Assembly: GCF_002735705.1 (NCBI RefSeq)
Contig: NZ_PDZL01000004.1
Span: 62,001 to 126,000, forward strand
Direction of reading: 5' to 3'
DNA length: 64,000 bases
From: Janthinobacterium sp. BJB426
Lineage (GTDB): Bacteria; Pseudomonadota; Gammaproteobacteria; Burkholderiales; Burkholderiaceae_D
Below are positions 45,594 to 55,502 of the stretch, piece by piece. Each line of letters opens with the position of its first letter. Positions within the stretch are counted from its first letter, which is position 1. The position numbers and the translations under genes were made by a program. The notes below the pieces were generated by a model. That model had not been told where the DNA came from and searched no databases. It saw only the letters and a list, made by a program, of their open reading frames with translations.

Positions 45594-46421
45594 ATGGCAC
45601 ATACATTGGCAGCAGTTTTCGCCGTCCGCGATATGGCCGAGCGCGCCCGGCACGACCTGATCACGGCGGGATTTCCCGGCGCCAACATCCGCCTGCACGA
45701 TGCGGGCAGTGACGACACTTCCGCCACGGAAAACATCCGCCGCGACGACAGCGACAGCCTGCTCGACAATATCAAGCATTTCTTTACGGACCTGTTCGGC
45801 AGCCACGCCGATCGCCACATCTATGCGGAAGCCGTGCGGCGCGGGCATGTCGTGCTGACCCTGGAAGGCGCGAGCGACGCCGATATCCAGCGCGCCACCG
45901 ACATCGTCGAGCGCTATGCGCCGCTCGACATCGATGCGCACGCCGAGCACTGGCGCGCCGGCGGCTGGCAAGGCGCGCCGCACGACGACAGCGGGCGGCG
46001 CCAGGGCGCCAGCATGCAGTCAAGCGCGCCATCGCGGCAGGGCATGTCCGCCAGCAATATGAACGAGGCGCCAGGGTCGCAACAATTTGCCAGCGACATG
46101 GCGCCACCACCGTCCAGCGCGGGCGCCAACGCACGCCGCTACCCCAGCGCCGACAACTTGCCAGGCACCAGCTACGATGACGAGCAGTACTACCGTAGCC
46201 ACTGGAGCGCCACCTATGTCGCCACCGGCGCGCGCTTCGAGGACTACGATCCCGCCTACCGCTATGGCCATTCGATGGCGAACAGCGACAGCTACCGGGG
46301 CCGCCCGTGGGACGACGTGGAAGCGGACCTGCGTTCCACGTGGGAGCATACGTATCCGCAATCGGCATGGGACAACTTCAAGGCGGCCGTCCGGCACGGC
46401 TGGGAACGCATCACGTCCTGA
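45594..46421 (+). CDS. Stress-type protein with YflT/GSP17M-like N-terminus and Tyr-rich C-terminus
   Basis: 275 residues. The first 120 or so (AAVFAVRDMAERARHDLITAGF onward) resemble the general stress YflT/GSP17M-like domain. A polar, low-complexity linker follows (about residues 120-190, rich in S, G, A, P, Q). The C-terminal part has regularly spaced Tyr, Trp and His residues (YYRSHWSATY; YDPAYRYGH; WEHTYPQSAWDNFK). The ATG at 45594 has TTGGAGAC upstream; the longer frame from 45216 overlaps the LysR gene and is rejected. Function is not established. Confidence 0.75.
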   Translation: MAHTLAAVFAVRDMAERARHDLITAGFPGANIRLHDAGSDDTSATENIRRDDSDSLLDNIKHFFTDLFGSHADRHIYAEAVRRGHVVLTLEGASDADIQRATDIVERYAPLDIDAHAEHWRAGGWQGAPHDDSGRRQGASMQSSAPSRQGMSASNMNEAPGSQQFASDMAPPPSSAGANARRYPSADNLPGTSYDDEQYYRSHWSATYVATGARFEDYDPAYRYGHSMANSDSYRGRPWDDVEADLRSTWEHTYPQSAWDNFKAAVRHGWERITS

Positions 46422-46445
46422 TGCGCGAGGAGGGGGACAGCCCCC

Positions 46446-47501
46446 TCAGCGCCCCTCGTGCGTGAGCTTGAGGAAGTGGTTCAGGATGTGAAAATGGTCT
46501 TCGAAGAATTGCTCCTCCATGGCCGGCAGCGACGCCACGGGTACCCACTGCGCCAGCGCCGCATCGTCGGCCGCCGTCACGGCCGGCAACTGGCGCGTCT
46601 TCAAGTCAAAGTAATGCGCATGCGTGATGGTGCGCCCGCGCTGGCTGCGGTCCGGATGGTCGAACACGGCCACGCCGACCAGCGCCTCGACGAGGGTGGG
46701 CGCCAGCACGCCCAGCTGGGTTTCTTCCGCCAGTTCGCGCAAGGCGCCCTGCAGCAGGCGTTCGCGCGGCTCCAGGAAGCCGCCGGGCAGCGCCCACAGG
46801 CCCTTGCCAGGATAGCCGCCGCGGCGCACCAGCAGCACGTGGCCGCCCGTCTGCACCAGCGCGTCGACCGTCGTGAAGATGGGCGGATACGGCGCCGCGC
46901 GCCAGCGCGCCTTGTACGCTTCGATGGCGCGGTATTCCTGCACCAGCGGCGCGTACCACGGCAACAAGGTCCACGCCTTCACATACTGGCCGATGGCCGC
47001 CGGCAGCAGCTGCGCCACGGCGCTCAGCGACACGTCCACGTCTTGCGCCTCGAACAGCACGTTGCGAATCGCCGTTGCGCCGATGGGGGCACCGGGATCG
47101 ATCTCCAGATTGAGTAACTGCCAGTGCGGGAAGTGGTGCAGGTAATAACTGGTGGCATCCTTGAAACAGGCCACCAGGGCGACGCGCTGCGCCGCGGGCA
47201 CGGCGCCCGTCACGGCGCGCCGCACGGCATCGGCCCACAGGCCATCGTCGTAGTAATCGCGCACGGCCACGTAATGCACACGCGCGCGCTGCGCCTCGGG
47301 TAAGGTCGCGGCGATCATGGCGGCCCGTTCCTGCCACGTAAACGGGTTTTTCGGGCTGCGCGCATGGAAGGCGGAGCCGAGCACCACCACCACTTGCGCG
47401 GCCGTCGCCAGCGCCTTTTGCAGCAAGCCCGCATGGCCATTGTGAAAAGGCTGGAAGCGGCCGATCAGGATGGCCGCGTCGGCGGAATAGGATGGGGTCA
47501 T
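46446..47501 (-). CDS. nadM: Bifunctional NMN adenylyltransferase / Nudix hydrolase
   Basis: 351 residues. The N-terminal nucleotidyltransferase half has GRFQPFHNGH, typical of NadM. The C-terminal Nudix half carries the Nudix box GGFLEPRERLLQGALRELAEE. Such fusions make NAD from NMN and hydrolyse ADP-ribose. The ATG at 47501 overlaps the nadE stop (ATGA). The two genes together cover the last steps of NAD synthesis and salvage. Confidence 0.9.
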   Translation of the reverse strand: MTPSYSADAAILIGRFQPFHNGHAGLLQKALATAAQVVVVLGSAFHARSPKNPFTWQERAAMIAATLPEAQRARVHYVAVRDYYDDGLWADAVRRAVTGAVPAAQRVALVACFKDATSYYLHHFPHWQLLNLEIDPGAPIGATAIRNVLFEAQDVDVSLSAVAQLLPAAIGQYVKAWTLLPWYAPLVQEYRAIEAYKARWRAAPYPPIFTTVDALVQTGGHVLLVRRGGYPGKGLWALPGGFLEPRERLLQGALRELAEETQLGVLAPTLVEALVGVAVFDHPDRSQRGRTITHAHYFDLKTRQLPAVTAADDAALAQWVPVASLPAMEEQFFEDHFHILNHFLKLTHEGR

Positions 47502-49213
47502 GCGTCGTCTCCGGTGGGGTAGTGGGCGGCGATCGGCAATTGACGCCCGCTGCCAAAGGCGCGCGAACGCACGCGGATGATGGGCGCCGCCTGGCGCCGT
47601 TTGTACTCGTTGCGGGCGACCATGCCGAGGATACGCGTGACGAGAGCCCGCCCCTCGTCCGTCTCGCGCAGCTGGTCGACCAGGGTCAACGCTTGCGCGC
47701 TTTCGGCCGCGGGCAAACGGCGTCCCTCGATATGCCATTTGAGGATTTCATCGAGCACGGGATATGGCGGCAAGCTATCCGTGTCGCGCTGGCCCGGCGC
47801 CAGTTCCGCCGACGGCGGTTTATCGAGCACGGCGACGGGAATCAGTTCGCGCCCGGCGCTGGCGTTGAGGTGGCGCGACAGGGCGAACACCTCCGTTTTA
47901 TACAAGTCGCCGATCAGTCCCAGTCCCCCATTCGTGTCGCCATACAGGGTGCAGTAACCAACCGAGATTTCGCTCTTGTTGCCGGTGGTGAGCAGCAGGG
48001 CGCCGAAGGCATTCGAGTACTCCATCAATATCGTGCCGCGCACGCGCGCCTGCAGGTTTTCCAGCGGCAGCCCTTGCAGCTTGCCGTCGAAAGCTGCCGC
48101 ATAGCCGGCTGCGTATTGCGCCACGATGTCGCGGATCGCATGCGTGTGCAGGGTGATGCCCAGGTTGGCGCACAGGGCGACGGAATCGGTGACGGAGCCG
48201 GCGCTGGAAAACACGGACGGCATGGTGATGCCCGCGACGTTGTCGGCGCCCAGCGCCTCGACGGCCAGGGCCAGGGTCAGCGCCGAGTCGATGCCGCCCG
48301 AGCAGCCGACGACAACTTTCGTAAAGCGGCAGCGGCGCGCGTAGTCGCGCAAACCAAGCACGATCTGGCGCCGCGCAAACTCCACGGCAGGGATGCCTTC
48401 CGGGTCGGGCACGGGGAAAGGCTGACCATCGGGCCGCGTAAAACGGCCGCCGGCAAAGCGCAGCAACTGAAAATCTTCGACGAAGCGGGCCGCCTCGAAT
48501 TGCACGCCCAAGGTCGGCGACATGGCGAACGAGGCACCGTCGAACACCAGCTGGTCCTGGCCGCCCACCTGGTTGACGAAGAGCAAAGGCAAGTTCACGC
48601 GCGTGCAGGCGGCGCCAAACACGGCATGGCGCTGCGCCCGTTTGCCGATGTCGGACGGGCTGGCGTTGATGCTGACGACGAGGTCGGGCCGCGCCGCGTG
48701 CAGGGCGTCGAAGGGGTTGACGGCGTAGGCGCGGCCATCGTCGTTCCAGCCGTCTTCGCAAATCATGAAGCCCACCTTGCAGCCGGCGATAGCGAGGGTG
48801 CAGGCGCCGGGCGGCCCCGGCTCGAAATGGCGACCCTCGTCGAAGATGCCGTAGGTCGGCAGCAGCTGCTTGTAGTATTCGGCCACGATGCGCCCGTCGC
48901 GGATGGCCAGCAAGGCGTTGTACAGGGGCTTGCCGACGCCGGGGTTCGGCCGCGCCGTGCCGATGACGGTGACCAGCGCCGTCCAGCGCGTGGACGCTTC
49001 CAGCAGCTGATTCAGCGCCTGCTGCATGTCGCGCAGGAAGGCGGCATCTTCGAACAGGTCGCCCGGGTAATACGCGCACAGCGACAATTCGGGGCACACG
49101 AGCAGGTCCGCACCTTCCTCGCTGGCGCGCCCCATGCGCGCGATGATGGCGGCACAATTGGCGTCGAAGTCGCCCACGGTGGGATTCATCTGGGCGAGGG
49201 CGATGGTCAGCAT
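47498..49213 (-). CDS. nadE: Glutamine-dependent NAD+ synthetase
   Basis: 571 residues. The N-terminal nitrilase-type glutaminase has the E-K-C triad visible as E42 (PELSLCAYYP), K115 (YYKQLLPTYG) and C152 (FMICEDGWND). The C-terminal synthetase domain has the ATP loop SGGIDS at 305-310. It amidates nicotinic acid adenine dinucleotide to NAD+. It is the first gene of nadE-nadM. Confidence 0.95.
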   Translation of the reverse strand: MLTIALAQMNPTVGDFDANCAAIIARMGRASEEGADLLVCPELSLCAYYPGDLFEDAAFLRDMQQALNQLLEASTRWTALVTVIGTARPNPGVGKPLYNALLAIRDGRIVAEYYKQLLPTYGIFDEGRHFEPGPPGACTLAIAGCKVGFMICEDGWNDDGRAYAVNPFDALHAARPDLVVSINASPSDIGKRAQRHAVFGAACTRVNLPLLFVNQVGGQDQLVFDGASFAMSPTLGVQFEAARFVEDFQLLRFAGGRFTRPDGQPFPVPDPEGIPAVEFARRQIVLGLRDYARRCRFTKVVVGCSGGIDSALTLALAVEALGADNVAGITMPSVFSSAGSVTDSVALCANLGITLHTHAIRDIVAQYAAGYAAAFDGKLQGLPLENLQARVRGTILMEYSNAFGALLLTTGNKSEISVGYCTLYGDTNGGLGLIGDLYKTEVFALSRHLNASAGRELIPVAVLDKPPSAELAPGQRDTDSLPPYPVLDEILKWHIEGRRLPAAESAQALTLVDQLRETDEGRALVTRILGMVARNEYKRRQAAPIIRVRSRAFGSGRQLPIAAHYPTGDDA

Positions 49214-49307
49214 GGCGATCCTTCATTGGTTACGCTTGAAACCACTATCCTGCCTGAAATTTTACTGAGCGTACTGATGCAATCGTGCAAGCCAGCCGAT
49301 CCTGCCG

Positions 49308-49820
49308 CTACAAGGTCTTGAGCCAGACCCGCAAGCGCGTGCGCGCATTCGCATACGGCGAAGCCGTATTGAACTGGATCATGCGCCCCATCGTGTAATG
49401 CGTGTACCAGGGCTGGCCATACAATTGCGCGTCGTCATGGCTTTCTATCAGCGCCAGCAACTGCTTCTTCGCCTGTGCCAGGCGCTGCAGCAAGTCGTCC
49501 ATGCTGAGTTCAGCATAGTCCGCATAGAAGCGCTGCGCCAATTTTCCCAGAGCGTTCCACGTGAAACCTTCAGCGGGAAAAGCGATGTCCTCGATGCGTT
49601 TGCCGTCACGCAGTTGCGCGTGCCAGTGCAAGACCAGCTCATTCCAGCCCACCAGATAGGCGAGCAGGTCGCACACGCTCATGCGCGTGCCCGCCACTTG
49701 TCCTTCTAGCACGGGTTCCAGCGCCAGCGCCGGCGGCACGCGCGCCAGCTCCTGTATCAACTTCGCGTACGTGACGTTGATGGCGTCTATGAGTTCCTGC
49801 TTGCTGTCGGGAATCGCCAT
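49308..49820 (-). CDS. ClbS/DfsB family four-helix bundle protein
   Basis: 170 residues with the family signature TRMSVCDLLAYLVGWNELVLHWH and a C-terminal YTHYTMGRMIQFNTASPY. The name-giving members include ClbS, which hydrolyses colibactin, but most of the family has no known role. The start ATG at 49820 overlaps the stop of the ArsR-rhodanese gene (TGATG), so they form an operon. Confidence 0.85.
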   Translation of the reverse strand: MAIPDSKQELIDAINVTYAKLIQELARVPPALALEPVLEGQVAGTRMSVCDLLAYLVGWNELVLHWHAQLRDGKRIEDIAFPAEGFTWNALGKLAQRFYADYAELSMDDLLQRLAQAKKQLLALIESHDDAQLYGQPWYTHYTMGRMIQFNTASPYANARTRLRVWLKTL

Positions 49821-50464
49821 CACGCTGCCTTCACGACCGGCAAGCCGGCCGTCTGCCAGTCGTCATAACCGCTGCCGAGGCGACGCGCATGCAAGCCGTG
49901 CTGACGCAGGGCCGCCACCGCCTGCACGGACAGCACGCAATACGGGCCGCGGCAATACGCGGCGATCTCGGCGTGCGCGGGCAATTCGCCCAAGCGACGC
50001 TGCAAGTCATCAAAAGGAATATTGATCGCACCGGGCAAGTGGCCGGCGGCAAATTCCTGCGCGGGCCGCACGTCGAGCACGGTGATGCTGGCCTCGCGCA
50101 TGCGCTCCAGCAACTCGTCGCCCGTGATCGCTTCCACATGGTCGCCCCGTCCCAGCGCCTGCAACTCGCTGCGCTGGTGCTGCGCATACACGTCCAGCGC
50201 ATCGAGCAACTGCATGACAGGGCCGTTACCGAGCCGGTACAGCACGCGCTTGCCGTCGCGCCGCGCCAGCACGAAACCGGCGCGCCGCAACTGCTGCAAA
50301 TGCTGCGAGGTATTCGCCACGGACAGGCCCGTCAACTCCACCAGCTGCTCCACTGCATACTCGCCGTGCACGATCTGCTCGAGCAGGCGCAAACGCGGCG
50401 CGCTGCCTAAAATATGGGCAAACCCGGCGGAACCGGTCAGCAATTCGATATCAGCATTTTTCAT
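49820..50464 (-). CDS. ArsR family regulator fused to a rhodanese domain
   Basis: 214 residues. An N-terminal ArsR winged helix (VEQLVELTGLSVANTSQHLQQLRRAGF) is fused to a C-terminal rhodanese domain (ITVLDVRPAQEFAAGHLPGAINIPF) with active-site loop CRGPYC. Such fusions suggest sensing or transfer of sulfane sulfur. The ATG at 50464 is preferred to 50500, which would lie over the operator. It is divergent from the DUF2938 gene across a perfect palindrome. Confidence 0.9.
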   Translation of the reverse strand: MKNADIELLTGSAGFAHILGSAPRLRLLEQIVHGEYAVEQLVELTGLSVANTSQHLQQLRRAGFVLARRDGKRVLYRLGNGPVMQLLDALDVYAQHQRSELQALGRGDHVEAITGDELLERMREASITVLDVRPAQEFAAGHLPGAINIPFDDLQRRLGELPAHAEIAAYCRGPYCVLSVQAVAALRQHGLHARRLGSGYDDWQTAGLPVVKAA

Positions 50465-50486
50465 TGACACGATGCTAGCACCCTTA

Positions 50487-50514
50487 TAACATTCAAGCAA
50501 TCAATTGAATGTTA
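50487..50514. promoter_or_regulatory. ArsR-family operator between divergent genes
   Basis: TAACATTCAA, eight bases, TTGAATGTTA: a perfect inverted repeat with 10-base arms. It fills most of the 59-base gap between the ArsR-rhodanese and DUF2938 start codons, so one bound dimer could shut off both genes. Confidence 0.8.
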
Positions 50515-50523
50515 GGGGCGATA

Positions 50524-51012
50524 ATGCAAATACTCTGGCTCGATGCGCTGGCGATCGGCGTGGGCGCGACGGCGGTGATGGATGTGTGGGCGGTGGCCTT
50601 GAAACGCTACTGGTGCATCCCCTCGCTGAACTTTGCGATGGTGGGGCGCTGGCTCGGTCATTTGCCGCGCGGCACCTTGAGCCACGCCAACATCGCCCAG
50701 GCGGCGCCCGTGCGCGATGAAGCCATCCTGGGCTGGACGGCCCATTACGTCATCGGCGTGCTGTTTGCGGCCATGCTGCTCGCGCTGGTGGGGCAGGAGT
50801 GGGTGCAAGGGCCGACCTTCGCGCCGGCGCTGCTGGCGGGCCTGGTGAGCGTGGCCGCGCCGTTTTGCATCTTGCAACCGGGCATGGGCGCCGGTCTGGC
50901 CGCCAGCAAGACGCCGCACCCAAACGCCGCCCGCCTGCGCAGCCTGATGGCCCACACGGCGTTCGGCATCGGCCTGTACCTGGCAGCCCTGCTGTGGTCG
51001 ACTATCCGCTGA
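50524..51012 (+). CDS. DUF2938 family membrane protein
   Basis: 162 residues with about four hydrophobic segments and the family stretches DVWAVALKRYWCIPSLNFAMVGRW and PGMGAGLAASKTPHPNAARLRSL. The ATG at 50524 has AGGGG upstream; the ATG at 50509 would lie inside the operator. It is controlled by the divergent ArsR-rhodanese regulator by inference. A link to sulfur compound transport is possible but unproven. It abuts the convergent MscS gene. Confidence 0.82.
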   Translation: MQILWLDALAIGVGATAVMDVWAVALKRYWCIPSLNFAMVGRWLGHLPRGTLSHANIAQAAPVRDEAILGWTAHYVIGVLFAAMLLALVGQEWVQGPTFAPALLAGLVSVAAPFCILQPGMGAGLAASKTPHPNAARLRSLMAHTAFGIGLYLAALLWSTIR

Positions 51013-53442
51013 TCAGCTCGTCAGCGGCGGCACGGGAGCCGGTGCCGGTGCGGCTGCCACCGCTGACATGGCCGGCGCCTCGGGCTGCGCCGGCACAGTG
51101 CTCAGCACCATCGTGCTGGGCTTGGCAATGGCGATGTGCGCCTCGTCCAGGCGCTTGAGCAGTTCGAACAGCAGGGCGCTGCGGATGCCCGACGTCAGGC
51201 GCGGCGACGAGGCATAACCGGTGGCGTTGAACAGCAACAAGCCATTGTCGATGCCGTCGAGCTGCACGTTGGGCGCCGGCGTGTCGAGCACGTCGGGATT
51301 GTCGACAAAGGTGGACAGGATCAGCGCGCGCGCCGCTTGCGCATCCGTGCCCAGCGGCAATGGCAGCTTGACCTGCACCAGGCCCAGCGGATTGGCCAGG
51401 GTGACGTTGCGCACCGTCTTGGTAATGAATTCCGAGTTCGGCACGATCACCGTCGAGCGGTCGCCCAATTGAATTTCCGTGGCGCGCACATTGATGCGGC
51501 GAATGTCGCCTTCCACGCCGCCCAGCGAGACCCAGTCGCCCACCTTCACGGGGCGCTCGGCCAGAAGGATCAGGCCAGAGACAAAGTTCTGCACCACGGC
51601 CTGCAAGCCAAAACCGATACCCACCGACAAGGCCGACGCCACCCATGCGATGCGTTCCAGGCCGATGCCAGCCGCCGACAGGGCCAGCGCCACGGCCAGC
51701 ACGCCGCCGATGTAGCCGAACAGGGTGATGAACGACACTTGCATGCCCGTGTCGAGATTGGTGGTCGGCAAATAACTGTTTTGCAACCAACGCTTGAACA
51801 AGCCCAGCGCGACAAAGCCGACGAGCAGCACCAGCAGGGCCTGGATCAGCGCGGCAGGGCGGATCGCCACCTCGCCGATAGCCAGGCCATCCTGCAACTT
51901 GCCGACACGCTGGAACAACTCGCCCGGACCTTCGCCGAACGGCGCCAGCAGCAGCATCAGGGCCAGCAGCACGACGATGGCGCGGCCAATGCCCGACAGC
52001 AGCACTGCCGCCTGGTCGCGCGCCTTGGGCGTGGCCAGCACAGGATGGGCCGCGTCCGGCGGCGGCGGCGTGGACGCCAGCAGCATGCAGATATCGTCCA
52101 CCAGCACCGTCAGCAAATACGTGCTGCACAGCACGACGATGACCCAGGCAATTTGCTTGGCGACAAAGCTGCCGAACGCCACATAGCCGACCAGCAGACT
52201 GATGACGCTGGACGCCAGCGCCAGCCACAGCAGCACCGTGACGCAGCGCAGCCACAGGGGCGTGACCAGGGTGGCGGGATCGGCCTCGCGCAACTGGCGC
52301 CAGCAGCGCTCGGCCCGCATCAAGCCGTAGGCGATGGTCGTGCTCATCACGAGGGCGACGATGCAGTTGACGGCCACGGCCGTCGACAAGCCCGCATTGA
52401 TGACGATGGTGACTCTTTCCGTCGCCCACACGAGCACGACGATGAAGGAAAACATCGAGGGAAAATTGCGCATGCGGTGCGCCAGCGCGTCCGGCAAGGG
52501 CAGCAAACGCCACGACACGCGGCGCGGCGACAGCAGCGCGTGGCCGAGTCCCGCCGTAAAACCGGCAAAACAGATGATACCGATCAAGCTGCTGAGAAAA
52601 GTCGAGGTTTTTTCGGACAGGCCGCCGTCCCAGCGCAAGCCCATGGCCAGCAATTCCGCCACCAGGCCCGGCGTGGCCAGCGCCAGCACCAGCACGGCCA
52701 GCGCATGCAGGGAACGGCGCAAGCGGCCATGCGGCACGCGCGTGGACGTCACCACCAGCAAATAGCGCGAAGCCCAGACGCTGGCGCCGATCACGGCCAC
52801 GATGGCGGCCAGCAAGCCGCCCCAGGCCGACCACGGCGTGGCGCTTGCCGCGTTCGCCAATTCCAGCTCCAGCGCCCGCAGGCGCTGCAAATTCTGCGGC
52901 AATTCCGCATGCAGCTGTTTCCAGAACGAGCCGGCGAGTATCGAGGCCGTGCGTTCGCCCAGGCGCGCCTGCAACTGCGCGCGGCGTACCGTCGACACCT
53001 GCTCCGACGCCTGCGTCGCTTCCACGGCCAGCAAGCGCGCCAGTTTTACTTGCGCATCGAGGGCGCTGCTGGTGCGGTCCAGCTGGCTGCGCTGCGCCGC
53101 CACGTCGGGGGCATCCTTCGTCCCCGCCGCCGGCTTGCCCAGCTCGGCCAGCCGCGCCTGCACGCTGGAGAGCGTGGGCGTGAGCGCATCGGCCACCTTG
53201 TCCGCCTCGGCGCTGGCCGCCAGCGCATCGGCACGCATCTGCGACAGGGTCGCATCATCGAGCTCCGCCTCGCCATCGAGCGCTTTCTGGATGCCGGTGA
53301 TCTGCTTGCGCAAGCCATCGAGACGCTGGTCGGCCGTGGCGGCGTCATCGACGGGCTGCGACCAGGCGGGCGGCGCGGCCAGCGAGCACGCCAGCAGTAA
53401 CGCCAGCAGAAAGGGGAAGAAACGGAGACGGAAAGAAGTCAT
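51013..53442 (-). CDS. MscS-family mechanosensitive ion channel with DUF3772 N-terminus
   Basis: 809 residues. The signal peptide ends near PAWSQPVDD. A helical periplasmic DUF3772-type domain (about 30-200) precedes about ten membrane segments. The MscS core is near residues 600-660, with SVGIGFGLQAVVQNFVSGLILLAERP and the beta-domain VKVGDWVSLGGVEGDIRRI. Such large relatives of MscK release solutes on hypo-osmotic shock. The C-terminus is an Ala/Pro-rich tail. Confidence 0.9.
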   Translation of the reverse strand: MTSFRLRFFPFLLALLLACSLAAPPAWSQPVDDAATADQRLDGLRKQITGIQKALDGEAELDDATLSQMRADALAASAEADKVADALTPTLSSVQARLAELGKPAAGTKDAPDVAAQRSQLDRTSSALDAQVKLARLLAVEATQASEQVSTVRRAQLQARLGERTASILAGSFWKQLHAELPQNLQRLRALELELANAASATPWSAWGGLLAAIVAVIGASVWASRYLLVVTSTRVPHGRLRRSLHALAVLVLALATPGLVAELLAMGLRWDGGLSEKTSTFLSSLIGIICFAGFTAGLGHALLSPRRVSWRLLPLPDALAHRMRNFPSMFSFIVVLVWATERVTIVINAGLSTAVAVNCIVALVMSTTIAYGLMRAERCWRQLREADPATLVTPLWLRCVTVLLWLALASSVISLLVGYVAFGSFVAKQIAWVIVVLCSTYLLTVLVDDICMLLASTPPPPDAAHPVLATPKARDQAAVLLSGIGRAIVVLLALMLLLAPFGEGPGELFQRVGKLQDGLAIGEVAIRPAALIQALLVLLVGFVALGLFKRWLQNSYLPTTNLDTGMQVSFITLFGYIGGVLAVALALSAAGIGLERIAWVASALSVGIGFGLQAVVQNFVSGLILLAERPVKVGDWVSLGGVEGDIRRINVRATEIQLGDRSTVIVPNSEFITKTVRNVTLANPLGLVQVKLPLPLGTDAQAARALILSTFVDNPDVLDTPAPNVQLDGIDNGLLLFNATGYASSPRLTSGIRSALLFELLKRLDEAHIAIAKPSTMVLSTVPAQPEAPAMSAVAAAPAPAPVPPLTS

Positions 53443-53710
53443 GCGGACCTATGGCTGAAAATGAGAAAAACGGCCGGATTGGCGATGGCGCCGGTCATGG
53501 CGTGCCGCCCGGCGGGTGCCTGCCAATATAGCTGAAAACACCGGCAAGCCGCAGGATAAGCGCAACTGGCGTGTGCTGCGGAGGGAAACTAGGCATATTG
53601 CCCTATGGAAATATCATTCGAAAAGGTCTAGGATCGTCGTCCGCTTGGCGGCGCGGCAGCCATCTGCACGCCGCCGACCTTTTCACCATTCCCTCCGTAT
53701 TGAGACAGCC

Positions 53711-55390
53711 ATGAAGTTTTTATCCCACCTGACCATCGGCACACGCCTTGCCACAGGCTTTGGCACCATCGGCGCCATGCTGATCATCATCTCTTGCCTG
53801 GGCATTGCCATGCTGGGCAAGATCAACCAGGGCACCGGCCATATCGTGCATGACAGCATGCCCAAGATCGAGCTCGCCAACAGCGTATCGGCCAACATCA
53901 ACGACATCGCCATTGCCCTGCGCAACATGATGCTCAGCGCCGATCCGGCCGACCAGCGCAAGCAAACGGACGCCATCCTGGCCGCGCGCCAGGCAGCGGC
54001 CGGCAATCTCGGCAAGCTCGCGGGCATGCTCGATTCCGACCGCGAACGTGCGCTGCTGGCCAAGATGAACGACGCCAACACGCGCTACGCACAGGGGCAG
54101 GAGGCCTTGCTTGAACTGATCAGAAGCGGCACGCCGGACGACAGCAGCGCCTACCTGTACGGCCAGCTGCGCCCCGTCTTGCTGGTCTATAAACAATTGA
54201 TTGCTGAACAGATCAGCTTGCAAAACACCCTGGCCGCCACGGCGGGCGACAATGCCAATGCCACCTATGCCAACACGCGCACCTTGCTGATCGGCATGTC
54301 GCTGGCTGCCCTGGCCATCGCGGCGGCCTTGGCGTATGGCATCACGCGGTCGATCACCGGTCCCGTCGCCACGGCGCTGCAGGTGGCCAACACGGTAGCC
54401 GCAGGCGATTTGCGCAGCCAGATCACGGTGCAGTCGCGCGATGAAATGGGGCAACTGTTGCAGGCACTGAAGCGCATGAACGACAGCCTGGCGCACACGG
54501 TGGGCACGGTGCGCGCCGGCACGGAAACGATCGCCTCGGCCTCGTCCGAAGTGGCGGCAGGCAGCCTGGACCTTTCTGCGCGCACGGAGCAGCAAGCCAG
54601 CTCGCTGGAAGAAACGGCCTCGTCCATGGAAGAGCTGACCTCGACCGTCAAGCAGAATGCCGACAATGCGCGCCAGGCGCACGTGCTGGCCGACACGGCC
54701 TCCGGCGTGGCGCAGCGCGGCGGCGCCGTCATCGCCCAAGTGGTGGCGACCATGCGGCAAATCGATGCCTCGTCAAGCAAGATTGCCGACATCATCGGCG
54801 TCATCGATGGCATCGCCTTCCAGACCAACATTCTGGCCTTGAACGCGGCCGTGGAAGCGGCGCGCGCGGGCGAACAGGGCCGCGGCTTTGCCGTCGTGGC
54901 CACGGAAGTGCGCAGCCTGGCGCACCGCTCCGCTGCCGCGGCCAAGGAAATCAAGACCCTGATCGACGACTCGACCCAGACCGTGGCGGCCGGCAGCGAG
55001 CTCGTGCATCAGGCCGGCAACACCATGAGCGACCTGGTCGACAGCGTGCGCCGCGTGACCGACATCATGGAAGACATCACCTCGGCCAGCGCGGAACAGA
55101 CGGCCGGCATCGAGCAAATCAACCAGGCCATCAGCGAGATGGACAACGTCACCCAACAAAATGCGGCCCTGGTGGAAGAGTCGGCAGCTGCGGCCGCTGC
55201 CATGCAGGAGCAGGCGGCTACTTTGGCGCAGGTGGTGAGCGCCTTCAAGCTCGACGCCGGCGCACCGGCAAGCAAGCCGGCAATCGCTGCGACAACCGTA
55301 CCGCGCCAGCAAGCCGTCGCCCTGCGCGCGCCGGCGGCCAGGAAAACTGCGCCAGGCGCCACGGCGTCGTCCGACTGGGAAGAGTTCTAA
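53711..55390 (+). CDS. Methyl-accepting chemotaxis protein
   Basis: 559 residues. A membrane segment near 10-32 is followed by a four-helix-bundle type periplasmic sensor, a second segment near 191-212, HAMP, methylation helices and the signalling tip [20 protein letters not shown]. The C-terminal pentapeptide DWEEF matches the CheR/CheB tether, so this is a high-abundance-type receptor. I chose the ATG at 53711; the open frame upstream to 53516 lacks family sequence. The ligand is unknown. A strong hairpin follows. Confidence 0.92.
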   Translation: MKFLSHLTIGTRLATGFGTIGAMLIIISCLGIAMLGKINQGTGHIVHDSMPKIELANSVSANINDIAIALRNMMLSADPADQRKQTDAILAARQAAAGNLGKLAGMLDSDRERALLAKMNDANTRYAQGQEALLELIRSGTPDDSSAYLYGQLRPVLLVYKQLIAEQISLQNTLAATAGDNANATYANTRTLLIGMSLAALAIAAALAYGITRSITGPVATALQVANTVAAGDLRSQITVQSRDEMGQLLQALKRMNDSLAHTVGTVRAGTETIASASSEVAAGSLDLSARTEQQASSLEETASSMEELTSTVKQNADNARQAHVLADTASGVAQRGGAVIAQVVATMRQIDASSSKIADIIGVIDGIAFQTNILALNAAVEAARAGEQGRGFAVVATEVRSLAHRSAAAAKEIKTLIDDSTQTVAAGSELVHQAGNTMSDLVDSVRRVTDIMEDITSASAEQTAGIEQINQAISEMDNVTQQNAALVEESAAAAAAMQEQAATLAQVVSAFKLDAGAPASKPAIAATTVPRQQAVALRAPAARKTAPGATASSDWEEF

Positions 55391-55398
55391 GGCAGCAA

Positions 55399-55428
55399 CG
55401 CCACAGGTGCCTCTCGGCGCCTGTGGCG
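55399..55428 (+). terminator. Strong hairpin after the chemoreceptor gene
   Basis: CGCCACAGG pairs with CCTGTGGCG, with further GC pairs toward the loop, nine bases after the stop. There is no T tract, so it may be a transcript-end stabiliser rather than a rho-independent terminator. Confidence 0.5.
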
Positions 55429-55484
55429 TCATGCAGCATGGCCTGCTTCCTGCTAAGCGATCTGATCCATGTCAATAAACAACC

Positions 55485-55495
55485 AAGTTTGACAC
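55485..55495. repeat. Single partial copy of the AAGTTTGACAC repeat at the left border of the mes cluster
   Basis: AAGTTTGACAC here is identical to the core of two of the four repeat copies at 60116-60328, in the same orientation, and is preceded by AATAAA. It also forms TGTCAA-N-TTGACA with bases at 55470. It lies eight bases before the mesD stop. Confidence 0.45.
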
Positions 55496-55502
55496 GGCGC
55501 GG

